From assembly GCA_014904845.1 (NCBI GenBank), contig MU119752.1, forward strand, positions 1 to 21,404: a DNA stretch of 21,404 bases, given 5' to 3'. Below, one piece after another: positions 1 to 10,533 of this stretch. Position numbers and translations under genes: made by a program. The DNA is from Acephala macrosclerotiorum (Eukaryota; Ascomycota; Leotiomycetes; Helotiales; Mollisiaceae). The notes under the pieces are model-generated. The model was not told where the DNA came from and did not search any database. It saw nothing but the letters and a program-made list of their open reading frames with translations. How positions within the stretch are numbered: position 1 is the stretch's first letter; every line of letters starts with the position of its first letter.

Positions 1-535
1 ATATAATATTTATTTTTTAATTATAATTATTAATAAATTTTTTAATATTATTAAAATATAAATTAATAATATATTTATATTAATTAAAAAAAATATTATT
101 AATTTTTAATAAATATATTTTAATTTAATTTAAAAATACAATTTAATTATAATAAAAAAATTAAAATAAAGAAATTAAAATAATAAATATTAAAAATAAT
201 AAATTAAAAAAATATATATTATTATAATTTATTATTTTAAAATAATTTTTAATTTATTTATTATTATTTAATATTAAAATTTATTAAAACAAAAATTTAT
301 TATATTAAATTAAAAATTTAAATATATTATTTTTAATTTATTTATAAATAATAAAAATTTTAATTTTCAAATTAAATATAAAATTATTTTAATAAATAAA
401 TATTAATTAAACGATAAAAAATTCGAAATTAAATTTTTTATTTATTTATTATATTTTTATTAAAAATAAACGTATTATTAAAAACGTTTTAATTTTTAAA
501 ATATATAATATAATAAAAAAAATCGATATAATAAT
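1..535 (+). repeat. Long direct repeat, copy A
   Basis: This stretch aligns over its whole length, same orientation, with 20757-21404 at the other end of the window. Many differences are C/T or G/A, as expected of RIP: copy B has CpG where copy A has TpA at several places (for example near 24-26 and 46-48). Copy B is longer, with about 85 extra bases near 20835-20925 and 36 extra at 21181-21216; copy A has about 18 extra near 130-148. The element must continue left of the window, since copy A starts at base 1. Confidence 0.85.
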
Positions 536-779
536 TAAAATTAAATTTATTATTAATATAATTATTTAATAAATCGATTTTTTTAAAATTTTAATAATCG
601 TTTATATAAATTTATATTTATTATACGAATATTTAATTAAATTAAAAATAATTAAAAAAAGCGTTTTATAATTAATATTATAATAAAATTAATATTTAAT
701 AAAATTTTAAAAAAAATTTTAAATATGAATTATTTTAAAAATTCGAATAAAAAAAAAATAAAAAAAAAATAAAATAAAA

Positions 780-845
780 ATAACGTAAAAAACTAAAAAA
801 AATACTTATTAAAAAAAAAAAAAAAAATTTTTTTTTTTACGTTAT
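780..845. repeat. Short inverted repeat with poly-A/poly-T core
   Basis: The 13-base arm at 780-792 (ATAACGTAAAAAA) is the exact reverse complement of 833-845. The 40-base loop contains a run of A followed by a run of T. It could be the core of a small foldback element or a chance product of low complexity; the shared ACGT-containing arm favours a real structure. Confidence 0.45.
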
Positions 846-1180
846 ATTTTAAATTTTATAATTATTTAATTTATAAAATTAAAAAAAAAATTTATTTTAA
901 TTTCGATATTTATAATTTTTAACGAATTTTAAAAATAATATTAATTTATTAATTTTATTTTTAAAGTTTAATTATATAATTTATATATTAAAATATTAAT
1001 AAGTTTTATATATTAACGAATTATAATAAAAAAAAAAAAATAAAAACATTTTTTTAAATAATTAAATTATATTAATTTTTATTATAAAAAAAATTATTAA
1101 TATAAATATAATATTAATTTAATAATTATAAACGATATTAAATTAAATTGAAATTAACGTTTTTTATATTAAAATTTTAT

Positions 1181-1219
1181 ATTAAAATTAAAATTATATT
1201 TTTTAATTTTTATACGTTT
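1181..1219 (+). repeat. Dispersed repeat segment Y, copy 1
   Basis: This 39-base segment matches 17005-17044 with one G/A difference and one inserted T. The match includes the shared ATACGTTT end, and looser similarity continues on both sides. It lies about 650 bp downstream of direct-repeat copy A. At the other end of the window the related segment lies about 3.7 kb upstream of copy B, so segment order differs between the two ends. Confidence 0.6.
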
Positions 1220-1355
1220 ATTAAATTTACAATTTATAATTAATTAATAAATTATTTATTTTATTTTTAATTTATTATTAATAATATTAATATAATTAAA
1301 TAATAATAAAAAATTTAATTTAAAATAATTATATTAATTTTAATTTTAATAAATT

Positions 1356-1376
1356 TATATATATATATATATATAT
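1356..1376. repeat. TA dinucleotide run
   Basis: About ten alternating TA units in a row. It is a simple microsatellite inside the RIP-mutated block, with no sign of function. Confidence 0.8.
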
Positions 1377-1900
1377 TAAAAATTAAAAATTTTATATACG
1401 TTTTTATTAAACGAAATAATTATAATTTTAAAAAAAAAATATAAAAAATATATATTTATTTTATATTATACGTATATTATTTATTATATTTTTTTAATAT
1501 AAAAACTAAAATAAAATAAATGTATTAAATAATTAAAAAATAAATATATATAAATATTTTATTAAATATTTTTTTATTATTTAATATAAAATTAATATTA
1601 TTTTTAAAAATTTAAATTTTTTTTTTTTTTAATATTTTAAATTAATTTTTTATATAATTAAATATTATATTTAATATTTTTAATTTTATTTTCTATATTA
1701 TATATAACGTTTATATAAATTTAAAAATATAATAAATATTTCTTTTTAATTATTTTTTAAATAAAATAATTTAATATATTTAAAAATCATTTAATAATAT
1801 TTGAATATTTTAAATATAATATATAAATATTATTTTTTTTTAATTTTTTTATTAAAATTATATAAATATATATAATATAATTTGAATTTTATTTTATAAA

Positions 1901-2216
1901 AATAGTTTTTAAAACTTATAAAAATTTTCTAATTTAAGTACTTCGTATATTACCAAGAGTTATTCTATACCGTTATAATTATTAAGTATTACTAGTTATA
2001 AAATAGTATAAAAAAGCAATGGAATACAAAGCAAAAAAATCCAATCGTAAATCAGTTCGTTTTAGTCAGTGGGCTAGACTCATCCGAAGTAATCCGTAAT
2101 CCGTAAATCAATCAATCAATCAATAAGAGTAGAAGTAGAAAGGTTTGTTGATTAGTCTATGGTGAGCGAAAGCTCCTTATGTACTAGAAGACACGTGACC
2201 AGCACCGTCCTCGAAA
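1901..2216. other. Transition region with small tandem repeats, no gene
   Basis: Base composition rises from the AT-rich block into the first island. AATCCGT occurs twice in tandem at 2091-2104, followed directly by AATC four times at 2106-2121. A CACGTG hexamer lies near 2192. The stretch is downstream of the NACHT-ankyrin relic (minus strand), so it would be its 3' flank, but no clear polyadenylation signal or coding potential is visible. Confidence 0.6.
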
Positions 2217-3540
2217 CTAGCTATTTACAAGGATTTTTGAAGAGAGAGCATATAGCCCCACCACAGTAGTATAGCTACTTTTGTTTTCTATGTTAATATC
2301 TGTACCATTATCAAGCAGCACCTTCACTACGGTCCCGCGCCCGCTTTCAGCAGCCCACAACAGCGGCGTTTGACCATTATTAGACTTAGTCTCTAGCTCA
2401 GTGCCCTTGTCCAGTAGCAGCTTCACCACGGCCTCGGGCCCCTTCTCAGCAGCCCACGACAGCGGCGTCCGGCTACAACTATCCTTCATATCCAGACTCT
2501 GCCCGTACCTAATAAGGATATTTGCTGCCTCATAGGCTCCAAAGTATGCTGCTAAGTGTAGCCCAGTTATTTGCTTCGGAATTTCTAGACTGTACTTCGT
2601 GTACCCCGACTATCACTTAACGACTATTAGTGCTTGACTTGATGTCTCTACGTGGGCTTGTTTCTGAAGAAATTCTATAACACTTGGAGACGAAGTCGAA
2701 GCCTCTCGAGCATAATAACCCCAGTTATGTGCTGCGTAGTCGTATAGCTTGTTTAATTGAAATCGTTATTCAAATTCCTTGTCAGTTTGAGAAATTCCAC
2801 TTCTAAACGTGTCAAATGAGAGATACGTAACGCAGATTGTCGTAATATTAGTTTGCGCCTCGAGAAACTATCGCTTTTGCGTTCGCTCGAAGTATTCTTG
2901 CGTTGTATAATAGATTAATCGGATAATACCACTTTCTACATCGACTGTGACTAATCCAGCACATATAGAGACTATGTCTTCGACCTTTGGAAGGTTTTCT
3001 TCGTCAAGTTGAGACTCGCCAATCTCCATAGCAAGCGCATGCTGAAGTTCCCAAGTAGCCAGCGGCCTTTTTGCGCACGTAATCCAAAAAAGGACCTGCT
3101 TAGCAAGCTCTTCCTAGTCTTTGACTTGGCCATTAATCCGTTTTATAGCATTCTCATATATGTGGTCATATGCTTCAGATCTTGTGGCCAAATTATTTAA
3201 AACGGTTTAAAGAGCCTTTAGCGCTCTTTTCCCCGTTAAGGATTCGAGATAGAGCTGTGCAAGTAAAAACCTAGCAAAGTCAACGTGGTTTAGTTAATGC
3301 TTTAAATATATATATATTACATACATTCTATTAATAGCCTTAACGATAGCAGTCTTGATTTCCTTTTGCAGTTCAAGACTTCGAATTACAAATCCTGGAA
3401 GTCGGAATATATAACCGTCTAAATATGTTCGCACGTCTTTTTTACTAGTACGAATTTCTAATATTGTACTTTTATTAAACTCCTTTTCAATACTTAATAT
3501 AAGCCGTGAAATTGCAAAGATATTTACTTTGTACTTTGTT
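2217..3540 (-). pseudogene. NACHT-ankyrin (fungal NLR) gene remnant, inactivated by RIP-type stops
   Basis: Read on the minus strand from 3540, one frame gives the C-terminal half of a fungal NACHT-ankyrin protein. First comes the end of the NACHT module (NIFAISR near 3510; DVRTYLDGYIFRLPGF near 3400), then an intron at 3271-3324. The post-NACHT helical region follows ([81 protein letters not shown]), then LHLAAYFGAYEAA and two ankyrin repeats (SRTPLSWAAEKGPEAVVKLL; GQTPLLWAAESGRGTVVKVL). The frame never shifts, but stops interrupt it at 3207, 3114, 2868, 2766, 2613 and 2610. Most are explained by C-to-T or G-to-A changes, for example TAG for CAG after VKD and TAG for the usual TGG after ERTQKR. 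The N-terminal effector and nucleotide-binding core are missing; upstream is only RIP-mutated DNA. Family identity rests on recognised motifs. Such proteins act as fungal immune and incompatibility receptors; this copy cannot be functional. Confidence 0.92.
3271..3324 (-). other. Intron in the NACHT-ankyrin remnant (54 bp)
   Basis: On the minus strand the intron starts GTATGT at 3324 and ends CTAG at 3271, with an ACTAA-type branch region inside. Removing it joins AT to G and restores the family motif N-R-M-F-L-L-A-Q in frame. Length and splice sites are typical of filamentous fungi, which supports a once-expressed nuclear gene. Confidence 0.85.
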
Positions 3541-6500
3541 TAAAAATAAAAAAAGTCTAATAAAAATTTTTATTAATAATTATTAAAAATTTAATATTTA
3601 TAAAATATATTAATAATAATAAAAACTTTAAAATATTTTATTATTACGAATTGAAAAAGTTTTAAAATTTGATCAAATAATAATCGCGTTTATTTATTTT
3701 TATATTATTTAATAAAATAAAAAAATTTAATTAATTATTTTAATAAATTTATTAATAAATCGTCGATTTTTTATTCGTTTTAACGTTAAAAATTATAATA
3801 TAAAAACGTAATTGTAATATTTTTATTATTATAAAATCGATTAATAAAATTTTTTATTATAATTAATATAAAAAATATTTTATTCGTTTTAAATTTTTTT
3901 AAATAAAATAATATTTAATTACGTTTAAAATTTTATTAAATTTAAAAATTATTAATCGATTTCTTATTATTATTAATTAATAAAATCAGTTTATTAAATT
4001 ATATAATTAATTAAAATAAATTATTTAAAAATAATATTATATTTTTTATTAATAATTTTAAATATTTTAACGTTTATATAAACGTTTTATTTTGTTTTTA
4101 TTATTAATATAATTTTATAATTTTTATTAAAAATATTTAAATATTTAATATTTAAAATAATATATAATTGAAATTTTTATATTTATTTAAAAAATAAAAT
4201 AAAAAAAAAATATTATTATATATATTTATTTCGACGATAATTTTTTGTTTATAATTTTAATTATTCGAATTATACGACAATTTTTATTGATTCGCTAATT
4301 ACGTTAATTATATTAATATACGAATTAAAATTTTAAAAATTAATTTAAAATTTTAAAAATCGATTATAATTTTTTTTTTAATAAAATTATTAAACTAATT
4401 AATTATATTCGAATATTATTATTTTTTTATAAATTTGAATAATAATTATTATAATACGAATAATTAATTAACTTTTGAAACGATTTAATTATTCGTTATT
4501 ATTAAATTTTATAATCGAGTTTTTTTTAAATCGATATAATTATTTTTCGACGTTAAATTTTTTAATCGAGTTTTTAATTTTTTTTAACGAGTTTTTTTTT
4601 TTTTTATCGATTTTTATTAATAAATTTAATATTATTCGAATATTTTTTTATTCGTTTAATTATAACGTTTAAAATTTATAATTTACGATAATTAATTTTT
4701 TTTGAAATAAAAATTTTATTTTATTTTTTATAACGTATATTATAATATAAAAATATAATAAATAAATAAATTTTAAATTTTTATATATAAAATTTTTATA
4801 TTTTTCGATTAAAAAATTAATATTTTAAATATTTATATTATATTATATATTATATTTCATTTTTAATAAAATTTTAAAATTTTATTATTTTTAAACGATT
4901 TTTTAATACGATTTTTAATTTGTAAAATATTATAATTTAAAATTATAAAATTTATATTTAATTTAAACTCGATTTAAAATATTTTAAATAATTTTTATAA
5001 TCGTTAAATATATTAATTACGCAAAGTATTTTCGCGTATTTCGAATTATAAATTTTTTTTATTATTATTATAAATTATATAAATTATTTTAATAATTAAA
5101 ATAAAAAATAAAATTTAATATTTAATATAAATAGTTTTTTAAATTTCTTTTATTAATTATTTTATTAAAATATATTTTAATATTTTTTATATTTATTTTA
5201 ATATTAAAAATAAATTTATTTATTTTAAATTTAATTTAAATTATAATAAATATATTTTTATAAAATTAATAATATTATAATAATTATAAATATAAAAATT
5301 AAATAAAATAAATAAATTATTATTAATTGTTTTTAAAAATAAATAAAAAATAAAAAATAAATTTATATTTATAATATTTTTAATATAATTTTATTTTTAA
5401 AAATTAATATAATTTATATTATTTATATTAATTTTATATTAATTTAAAATATTAATAAAAAAATATATAAAAAAAATTAATTAAAATTTTAATTTTTTTA
5501 TTTAATATATTTAAATATATAAAAATTATTATAAAATTAAAAAATTTAATATTTGAAATATTAATAATTTATTAATTAAAATAAAATAAATAATAAATTA
5601 AAAAAAATATATAATTTTTTTTTAATATTAATTTCGTTTATAATTATAATAAAATTATATATATATATATTGAAAAAAAAATTATAAATAATTAATTTTA
5701 AGAATAATATTAATTACGTATTTTTTAATATATTAATAAAAGAATTATTAAATTAAAATTAATTATTAATAATTTTTTTATTTATAATAATTTAATAATC
5801 GTATTTTAATATCGATTTTTTAATATTTTTATATATAAATAAATAAAAATATTATAAAATTTTAAAAAGTTTATTATATTTAATTAATTAAAATTAAATT
5901 TTTAAAAGTTTTATACGAATTATTTAATTATACGTATTTATATTTTATTAATATTATTAATTTAATTTTAATTTTTTATTAAGAATTAATAATATTAAAA
6001 AATATAAATAAATATAAATTTTTTTTATATATTATAAATAAATAATAATCTTTTTATTATTATTAAAAAAAAATTAAATTATTTTATTATTTATAATTAT
6101 TTTTAAATTAAATAAATATTATTAAAAATATAAATTTATAAAAAGATTTTAATATATATTAAAAAATAATTATTTATAATTATAATAAAATATATGAAAT
6201 AATAATTATAATAATAAATAATATTTATTATTAAATTTTAATAAATATTAAAAATCATTAATTTGATAAAACAATTTTTTAAATTTGTTATAAAATATTT
6301 ATAAAAATAAATATAAAATCTTATTAAAAATTTTATAATATTTAAAATTAATTTTTTATTATTAATTAAAAAAAATATATTAAAAAATATATAAAATATT
6401 TTTATTATTAAAAAAATTATAATTTATTTTAAAATAATTAATTAAATTTTTTTTTTATAATTTAATAAATAATATAATAAAAAATTAATTTTATAATTTA

Positions 6501-7960
6501 ATTTATTTAAATAATATTTATTTTATTTTTAAAATAAATATTAATATATTTATTAATTAATTAAATTAAATATATTAAAAAATATTTATATTATATTAAA
6601 ATAATTTTAATTTTAATAAAAAAATATAAAATTAATTAAAAAATTTAATATAAATCGTTTATAATTAAAAATAAATATATAAAATAAAAATATTTAATTT
6701 TTTAATAATTAAATAAATAAATAAATTTTATTAAATTTTGAAATAATAATATTTTTTTTATTTATATTTTAAAAAAGAATTTAATTATTATTAAAAATAT
6801 TTTATTATATAAAAAAACGAAATTATATTATTTTAATTTTTAATATATTTAATTATATTTAAATTATTTAAACGTTTATTAATATAATATTTATTTTAAT
6901 TTATTAAAAAAAAAATATAAATTTTTTAATTATAATTTTTTAATTTTATATTAATTAAAAAATTAAAAAAAAAATTTAATATTATTTATTTTTTAATATT
7001 TAATTATTTTATAACGATTTTTATAAAAATTTATATATATATATAAATAAAATTTAAAAAATTATTATAATATATATATAATATAAATAATATTTAAAAA
7101 TTAAATATTATTTATAATATTTATAAATATTTATTTATTAAAAAAATTTAATTTATATTTTAAAAATAATAAAAATTAAATTAAAATTATATATTTGTTT
7201 TTAATTTATAAATTTTTTTATTATTTTCTATTATAAATAAAGAATATCAATAAGAAATTAATTTTTTTTAATTAAATTTTTAATTAATTTAAATAATATA
7301 ATAATTTATATTTTATAAAAAAGAATTTAAATTATATTTAATTAAAAATTAAAATTAATAATTTTATAAATTTTAATTTTTTTTTTATAAATTAATTTTG
7401 AAAAATTAATAATTTTTTTATTTTTATTTTTATTTTATTTATTAATAAATTAATTTATATATTATAATTTAATTATATTATTTATTTTAAATTTTAATAT
7501 TATATTTTAATAATTATTTATTTAATAATATAAAAAAAAATTTAAAATTTTTTATAAATTAATATAATTAAATATTTAATATATATTAATTTATAATTAT
7601 AATATTTTATTTAAATATTTTTAAAATAATTATTTAATTATTTTTTATTTTATTAAATTATAAATATAATATAATATAAAAACTATTTATAATTTTATTA
7701 ATTTATTATTAATTAAATATACGTCGAATAAAAAAAAAATCCGTTATTATTAATTCGTTTAACGAATTATTAAATTTTTCTTTTTTTATAAAAATATAAT
7801 TTATGATTAAAAAAATATAATAATTTCATTATAATATTAATTGTTTTATTAAAAGTATTAAAAATTATTTTAATTATTATTTTATTTTTAAAATTTAAAA
7901 ATATTAAATTTAAAAAAATTATTTATTAAATTTATTTAAATAAAAATAAAAAATATATAA
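3541..7960. repeat. AT-rich RIP-mutated block 2
   Basis: No gene can be supported. The left part (about 3560-5050) keeps many CpG sites, while about 5100-7680 has almost none, so two different source sequences or RIP histories may be joined here. The left edge cuts the NACHT-ankyrin gene, whose upstream coding half may lie mutated beyond recognition just right of 3540. A segment at 5684-5732 recurs at 14588-14636. A 17-base near-palindrome built on AATTCGTT lies at 7752-7768 close to the right edge. An open frame at 4475-4672 encodes only Phe/Asn/Ile/Leu-type residues, as RIP-mutated DNA does by chance. Confidence 0.85.
5684..5732 (+). repeat. Dispersed repeat segment Z, copy 1
   Basis: This 49-base segment is identical to 14588-14636 except for one G/A difference, and it includes the distinctive ATTACGTATT core. 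Weaker similarity continues to the right for about 50 bases. A match this long is far beyond chance even in two-letter sequence, so both sites derive from one repeat family. Confidence 0.75.
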
Positions 7961-8211
7961 AATGCCGTATTTTAATAATCAAAGAATAATTTATCGCCTT
8001 TATTTAATATTATATTCACAGTCACGCGAGTCGTATTTTTGATTATATATTTTATAGATATTACGTGAAAGTGTAGCGGTAGTATGGCGTTCTTCTAGAA
8101 GTTTTCACACGCCACGCGTCCAGTCCTGCACCGAATTGCCACTCCCGTGGTTCCAATCTGCCACTCAGTCGTTCCTATCCCATCCCCATCTCCATGTAAG
8201 GTACGGAGGTA
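7961..8211 (+). mobile_element. 5' flank of a degraded pogo/Fot1-type transposon
   Basis: The composition changes sharply from AT-rich to ordinary at about 7960, and the stretch leads directly into the transposase relic. It holds a perfect 10-base palindrome CTTCTAGAAG at 8092-8101, framed by TGGCG (8085-8089) and its complement CGCCA (8110-8114). A GTCACGCGAGTCGTA motif near 8022-8036 sits where a terminal inverted repeat would be expected, but no matching partner end was found, so the terminus is only a candidate. Confidence 0.45.
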
Positions 8212-8545
8212 ATGCCTATGAGCGACCGCGCAAGTAAAGCCCTGGCAGAGGCCTTCCTGCCGGGAGAGCCTCGAACATACAATGTAATATCAAAATGTAA
8301 AAAGGGCCCCCCCTTTTTTAACTTCCATCATCGTGCACGCGGGTGACGCTCGAAAGAGCAGAAGGCCCGAAGTTCACAATACCCTACCCCGTCGGAAGAG
8401 AAAGCCGTTAAAAAGTTTCTAAAACTATTGTTAAACCCGGAAATCCTATACAAATAAAAAAATTGTTTTTATTTGCCTTTAGTGTCGCCGACGTCGTTAG
8501 AATGCCCTCCCCCAAGTCGGAAAAGGACTTAGAGTATCAAATGGC
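8212..8545 (+). pseudogene. Transposase N-terminal relic, pogo/Fot1 type (Tc1-mariner superfamily)
   Basis: From the ATG at 8212 (or the in-frame ATG at 8218) the plus strand reads MPMSDRASKALAEAFLPGEP, then FHHRARG, a TGA stop at 8344-8346, then RSKEQKARSSQYPTPSEEKA and VKKFLKLLL in the same frame. A one-base shift near 8435-8440 then gives GNPIQIKK followed by FAFSVA. The order matches the N-terminus of fungal pogo/Fot1-like transposases: a Psq-type helix-turn-helix ending in an HRA-G-R-S motif, then the start of the CENP-B-type helix-turn-helix (LTPSEEKA-V-FL), then a G-P-(V/I)-IKF--LAFS segment. The TGA fits a CGA-to-TGA RIP change within that motif. Similarity fades after about 8520 and the DDE catalytic domain is absent, so only a dead 5' fragment remains. 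It converges on the HET gene, whose stop codon is at 8553. No search could be run. Confidence 0.78.
8468..8473 (-). terminator. Candidate polyadenylation signal of the HET gene
   Basis: An AATAAA hexamer on the minus strand lies 80 bp downstream of the HET stop codon, a plausible distance. It sits inside the antisense strand of the transposase relic, so the HET transcript may end in transposon-derived sequence. Fungal 3' ends are loosely specified, so this is only a candidate. Confidence 0.45.
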
Positions 8546-8552
8546 AGCCCAC

Positions 8553-10533
8553 TTAGATAATTTTAACAGTTCTGTTCTGTTCATAGTCGAACAGCCTCCA
8601 GTATATGTTTTCAAAGTAACCGTTTCGGACAAAGCAGTCTTCGTCAAGTTTCCCCGCAGTGACTCTAGCCAGGGTTATGCCAGCAGCATATGCTCTTGGT
8701 GAGTTGATCTTCCTCGGCGACGCGATTGGCAAGCAAAAAAGCTCCACTGATGACATGTTAGAAGACTCGTCGGGGAACCGCGAATTTTCAAACTCCGTTC
8801 CGTCTATAAAGAGGTTCTTATTTTGACCGTGAAAGACAGATTTGAGCCGGCCGTGAAGTGTGATGTAACCTCCGGTAACCTGTCCAAAACAATTCGGGCT
8901 AACAAGCTCAACTTTGGCATCTATCACTATTGGCAGAGGTTGAGACTGATCATCATAGTTGCCATAGAGTACTTGGACGTCTCGACTGGCCCATGACCAA
9001 GAGGGTGCAAGATAATCATGGGGTCGTAAATCCAAGTCTTCCGGTTGGACTGCCTTCCACAGCAAGCTTAATGGCAGGCTGTGTCTCCATACTCCTGCTA
9101 AATAATCATCACCGTCCAAAAGAGAAAGTGATTTCTGTTCAGCGATACCAGAGATAGCGATAAGCCTGTCCGTAATACGCGTCAGGTCGCAGCTAGTATA
9201 GTCGATTACCGCTTGATTCCAAGCGTGATATTTGCTGAAAGACGAAGGATAAGGGGTTTGATAGGTGACGCGGCGAACAGATGGATCCCTTCTGTCACCG
9301 TGTATCTCTGGAACTCCTCTCGGATGGCTCTCGCAGGCTGCTAGTGCGTTGCATTCCCAAAAGACCTGTTGGCGGGCAAAGTGCAAAACCCGAGGTGAGA
9401 GAAGTCGTTCTTGGAAGACCCATCCTCTACTCAGAAGTGGAGAGCATTCGAGTTCTCGATTCCAGAAATCCGTCTCACAAATGATAAGTTCACCTGAGCA
9501 TGCTTCTCCGTGCCACCAATACCAAGCCACCGATATCTTAGCTCGATGAACATCTCGAACATCTCTTTTAAAAAACAGCCCTTCTGAGCTGTCCTCAGCA
9601 GCACTAGCTGCGATGTTCAGAAAGGCATTTTGATAGACATTTTTCATTGTGACAGATTCCTCGAGCCAATCAGCTTTTGATGCAGGTCCTCCTTGTATAA
9701 TGCATAAAGAATCAATCCAAATGTACCGTATGCCAAGCTTGCGTGTAATTTTAACAGCATCTTGGAATGTTTGAGGTAAGTCGGAAAGCATTATACCCTG
9801 TTTGAAAGCATTCAAATCGGTTAATTGAATCATGCCAGATGCATTCTTGCCCCAACAGTGGCTTAATGTGACATAGGCTCCTTGAAAAGTTAAGTCATCT
9901 TTGCAGCGAAGTCGTATAACGCTCTTCAGGTATGGCTCTCGCCCCAAATCAAGTAGACGTGTAGGATACCAACTGCTGTTTTGATCTGGGCTTACACTTG
10001 GGCAGCCTATATGTTGAGTGCAGCAGTTTTTTATCCATTGTTGCGCAATCATCCAAGTCGTGGGGCCATCGGTGCTGGAAGAATGGGGTGGCAATGTCAT
10101 CGAGTCAAGGGGAGGTTTTGAGGCAGTAAATTGTCAGCCATCGAGACGGAATATATATACCATAGTATAGTATAAGAAGTTTTCACGAACCAAAGCGCAA
10201 GTAGAAAAATGTAGCCTCTTCCCAATTGGAATTGAAAAGCAACTTTATGCGATTCCAACCTCGCCTTCCTATCATCCAGTATCTGATACTCAACTTGATT
10301 TTCTCATAGCTTGATTGCACAAGCAACAGTTTGTTGAAGTAAGATCGGCATATTTGGCAATACTCAGTGGCTGATATCTTGAGGTCTGCAAAACTCTGGT
10401 GATGATAGTAGACAGGGGAGCCTGAGACAATGCCGCTACCTAAGTCGTCAAACCCAACCACCCGGGGCTTCGAGAAAATATCGCGACAAGTCAGGCATAG
10501 ATGTTCGAATTCTATATGAGTTGTTGAGGCCAT
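8553..10533 (-). CDS. HET-domain protein (heterokaryon incompatibility family), two exons
   Basis: Exon 1 is 10533-10187 and exon 2 is 10074-8553; splicing keeps the frame and gives 622 residues. The first in-frame ATG is at 10533 (MASTTHIEFEHLCLTCRDIF). The N-terminal part has two CxxC pairs (Cys13/Cys16 and Cys59/Cys62) with a histidine pair at 44-45, common in fungal HET proteins and possibly metal-binding. The HET domain starts near residue 183 with YVTLSHCWG, continues through LPQTFQDAVKITRKLGIRYI and WIDSLCIIQ (about 203-243), then LNIAASAAEDSSEGLF (about 268), and ends with RGWVFQERLLSPRVLHF (332-348). The C-terminal 270 residues match no other domain I recognise. HET proteins trigger cell death or growth arrest when unlike fungal individuals fuse; the direct trigger of this one is unknown. 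The frame is intact, with no RIP-type stops although AT-rich blocks lie on both sides. The transposase relic abuts its 3' end. Confidence 0.93.
10075..10186 (-). other. Intron in the HET gene (112 bp)
   Basis: On the minus strand it starts GTGAAA at 10186 and ends TTCCAG at 10075, with a consensus GCTGAC branch site near 10130-10135. Joining TC to C keeps serine 116 and gives FYLRFGSTDGPTTWM in frame, removing the TGA that would end exon 1. No AG lies between the branch site and the chosen acceptor. The donor is weaker than the fungal consensus GTAAGT, so the exact site needs transcript support. Confidence 0.75.

Larger units (their letters stand above)
1..1900. repeat. AT-rich RIP-mutated block 1
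   Basis: Almost pure A/T sequence in which most remaining C and G bases form CpG (acg, cga, cgt). CpA and TpG are nearly absent, as RIP leaves behind. No open frame with protein-like composition is visible. The block carries copy A of a long direct repeat (1-535), a short inverted repeat near 780-845, a TA run near 1356-1376 and a segment (1181-1219) that recurs at 17005-17044. It is probably one or more dead transposons, but the family cannot be told by eye. The edge with the gene-bearing island near 1900 is gradual. Confidence 0.85.

Noticed and set aside
3009..3200. Plus-strand open frame of 63 codons
   Set aside because: It is antisense to the NACHT-ankyrin relic, whose minus-strand frame carries clear family motifs. 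The plus-strand peptide has no recognisable features.
4475..4672. Plus-strand open frame rich in Phe, Asn, Ile and Leu
   Set aside because: The composition is what AT-rich RIP-mutated DNA encodes by chance; no motif or flanking gene signal supports it.
8930..9549. Three plus-strand open frames opposite the HET gene (8930-9157, 9265-9549, 9281-9484)
   Set aside because: They are antisense to the well-supported HET coding exon and overlap each other in different frames.
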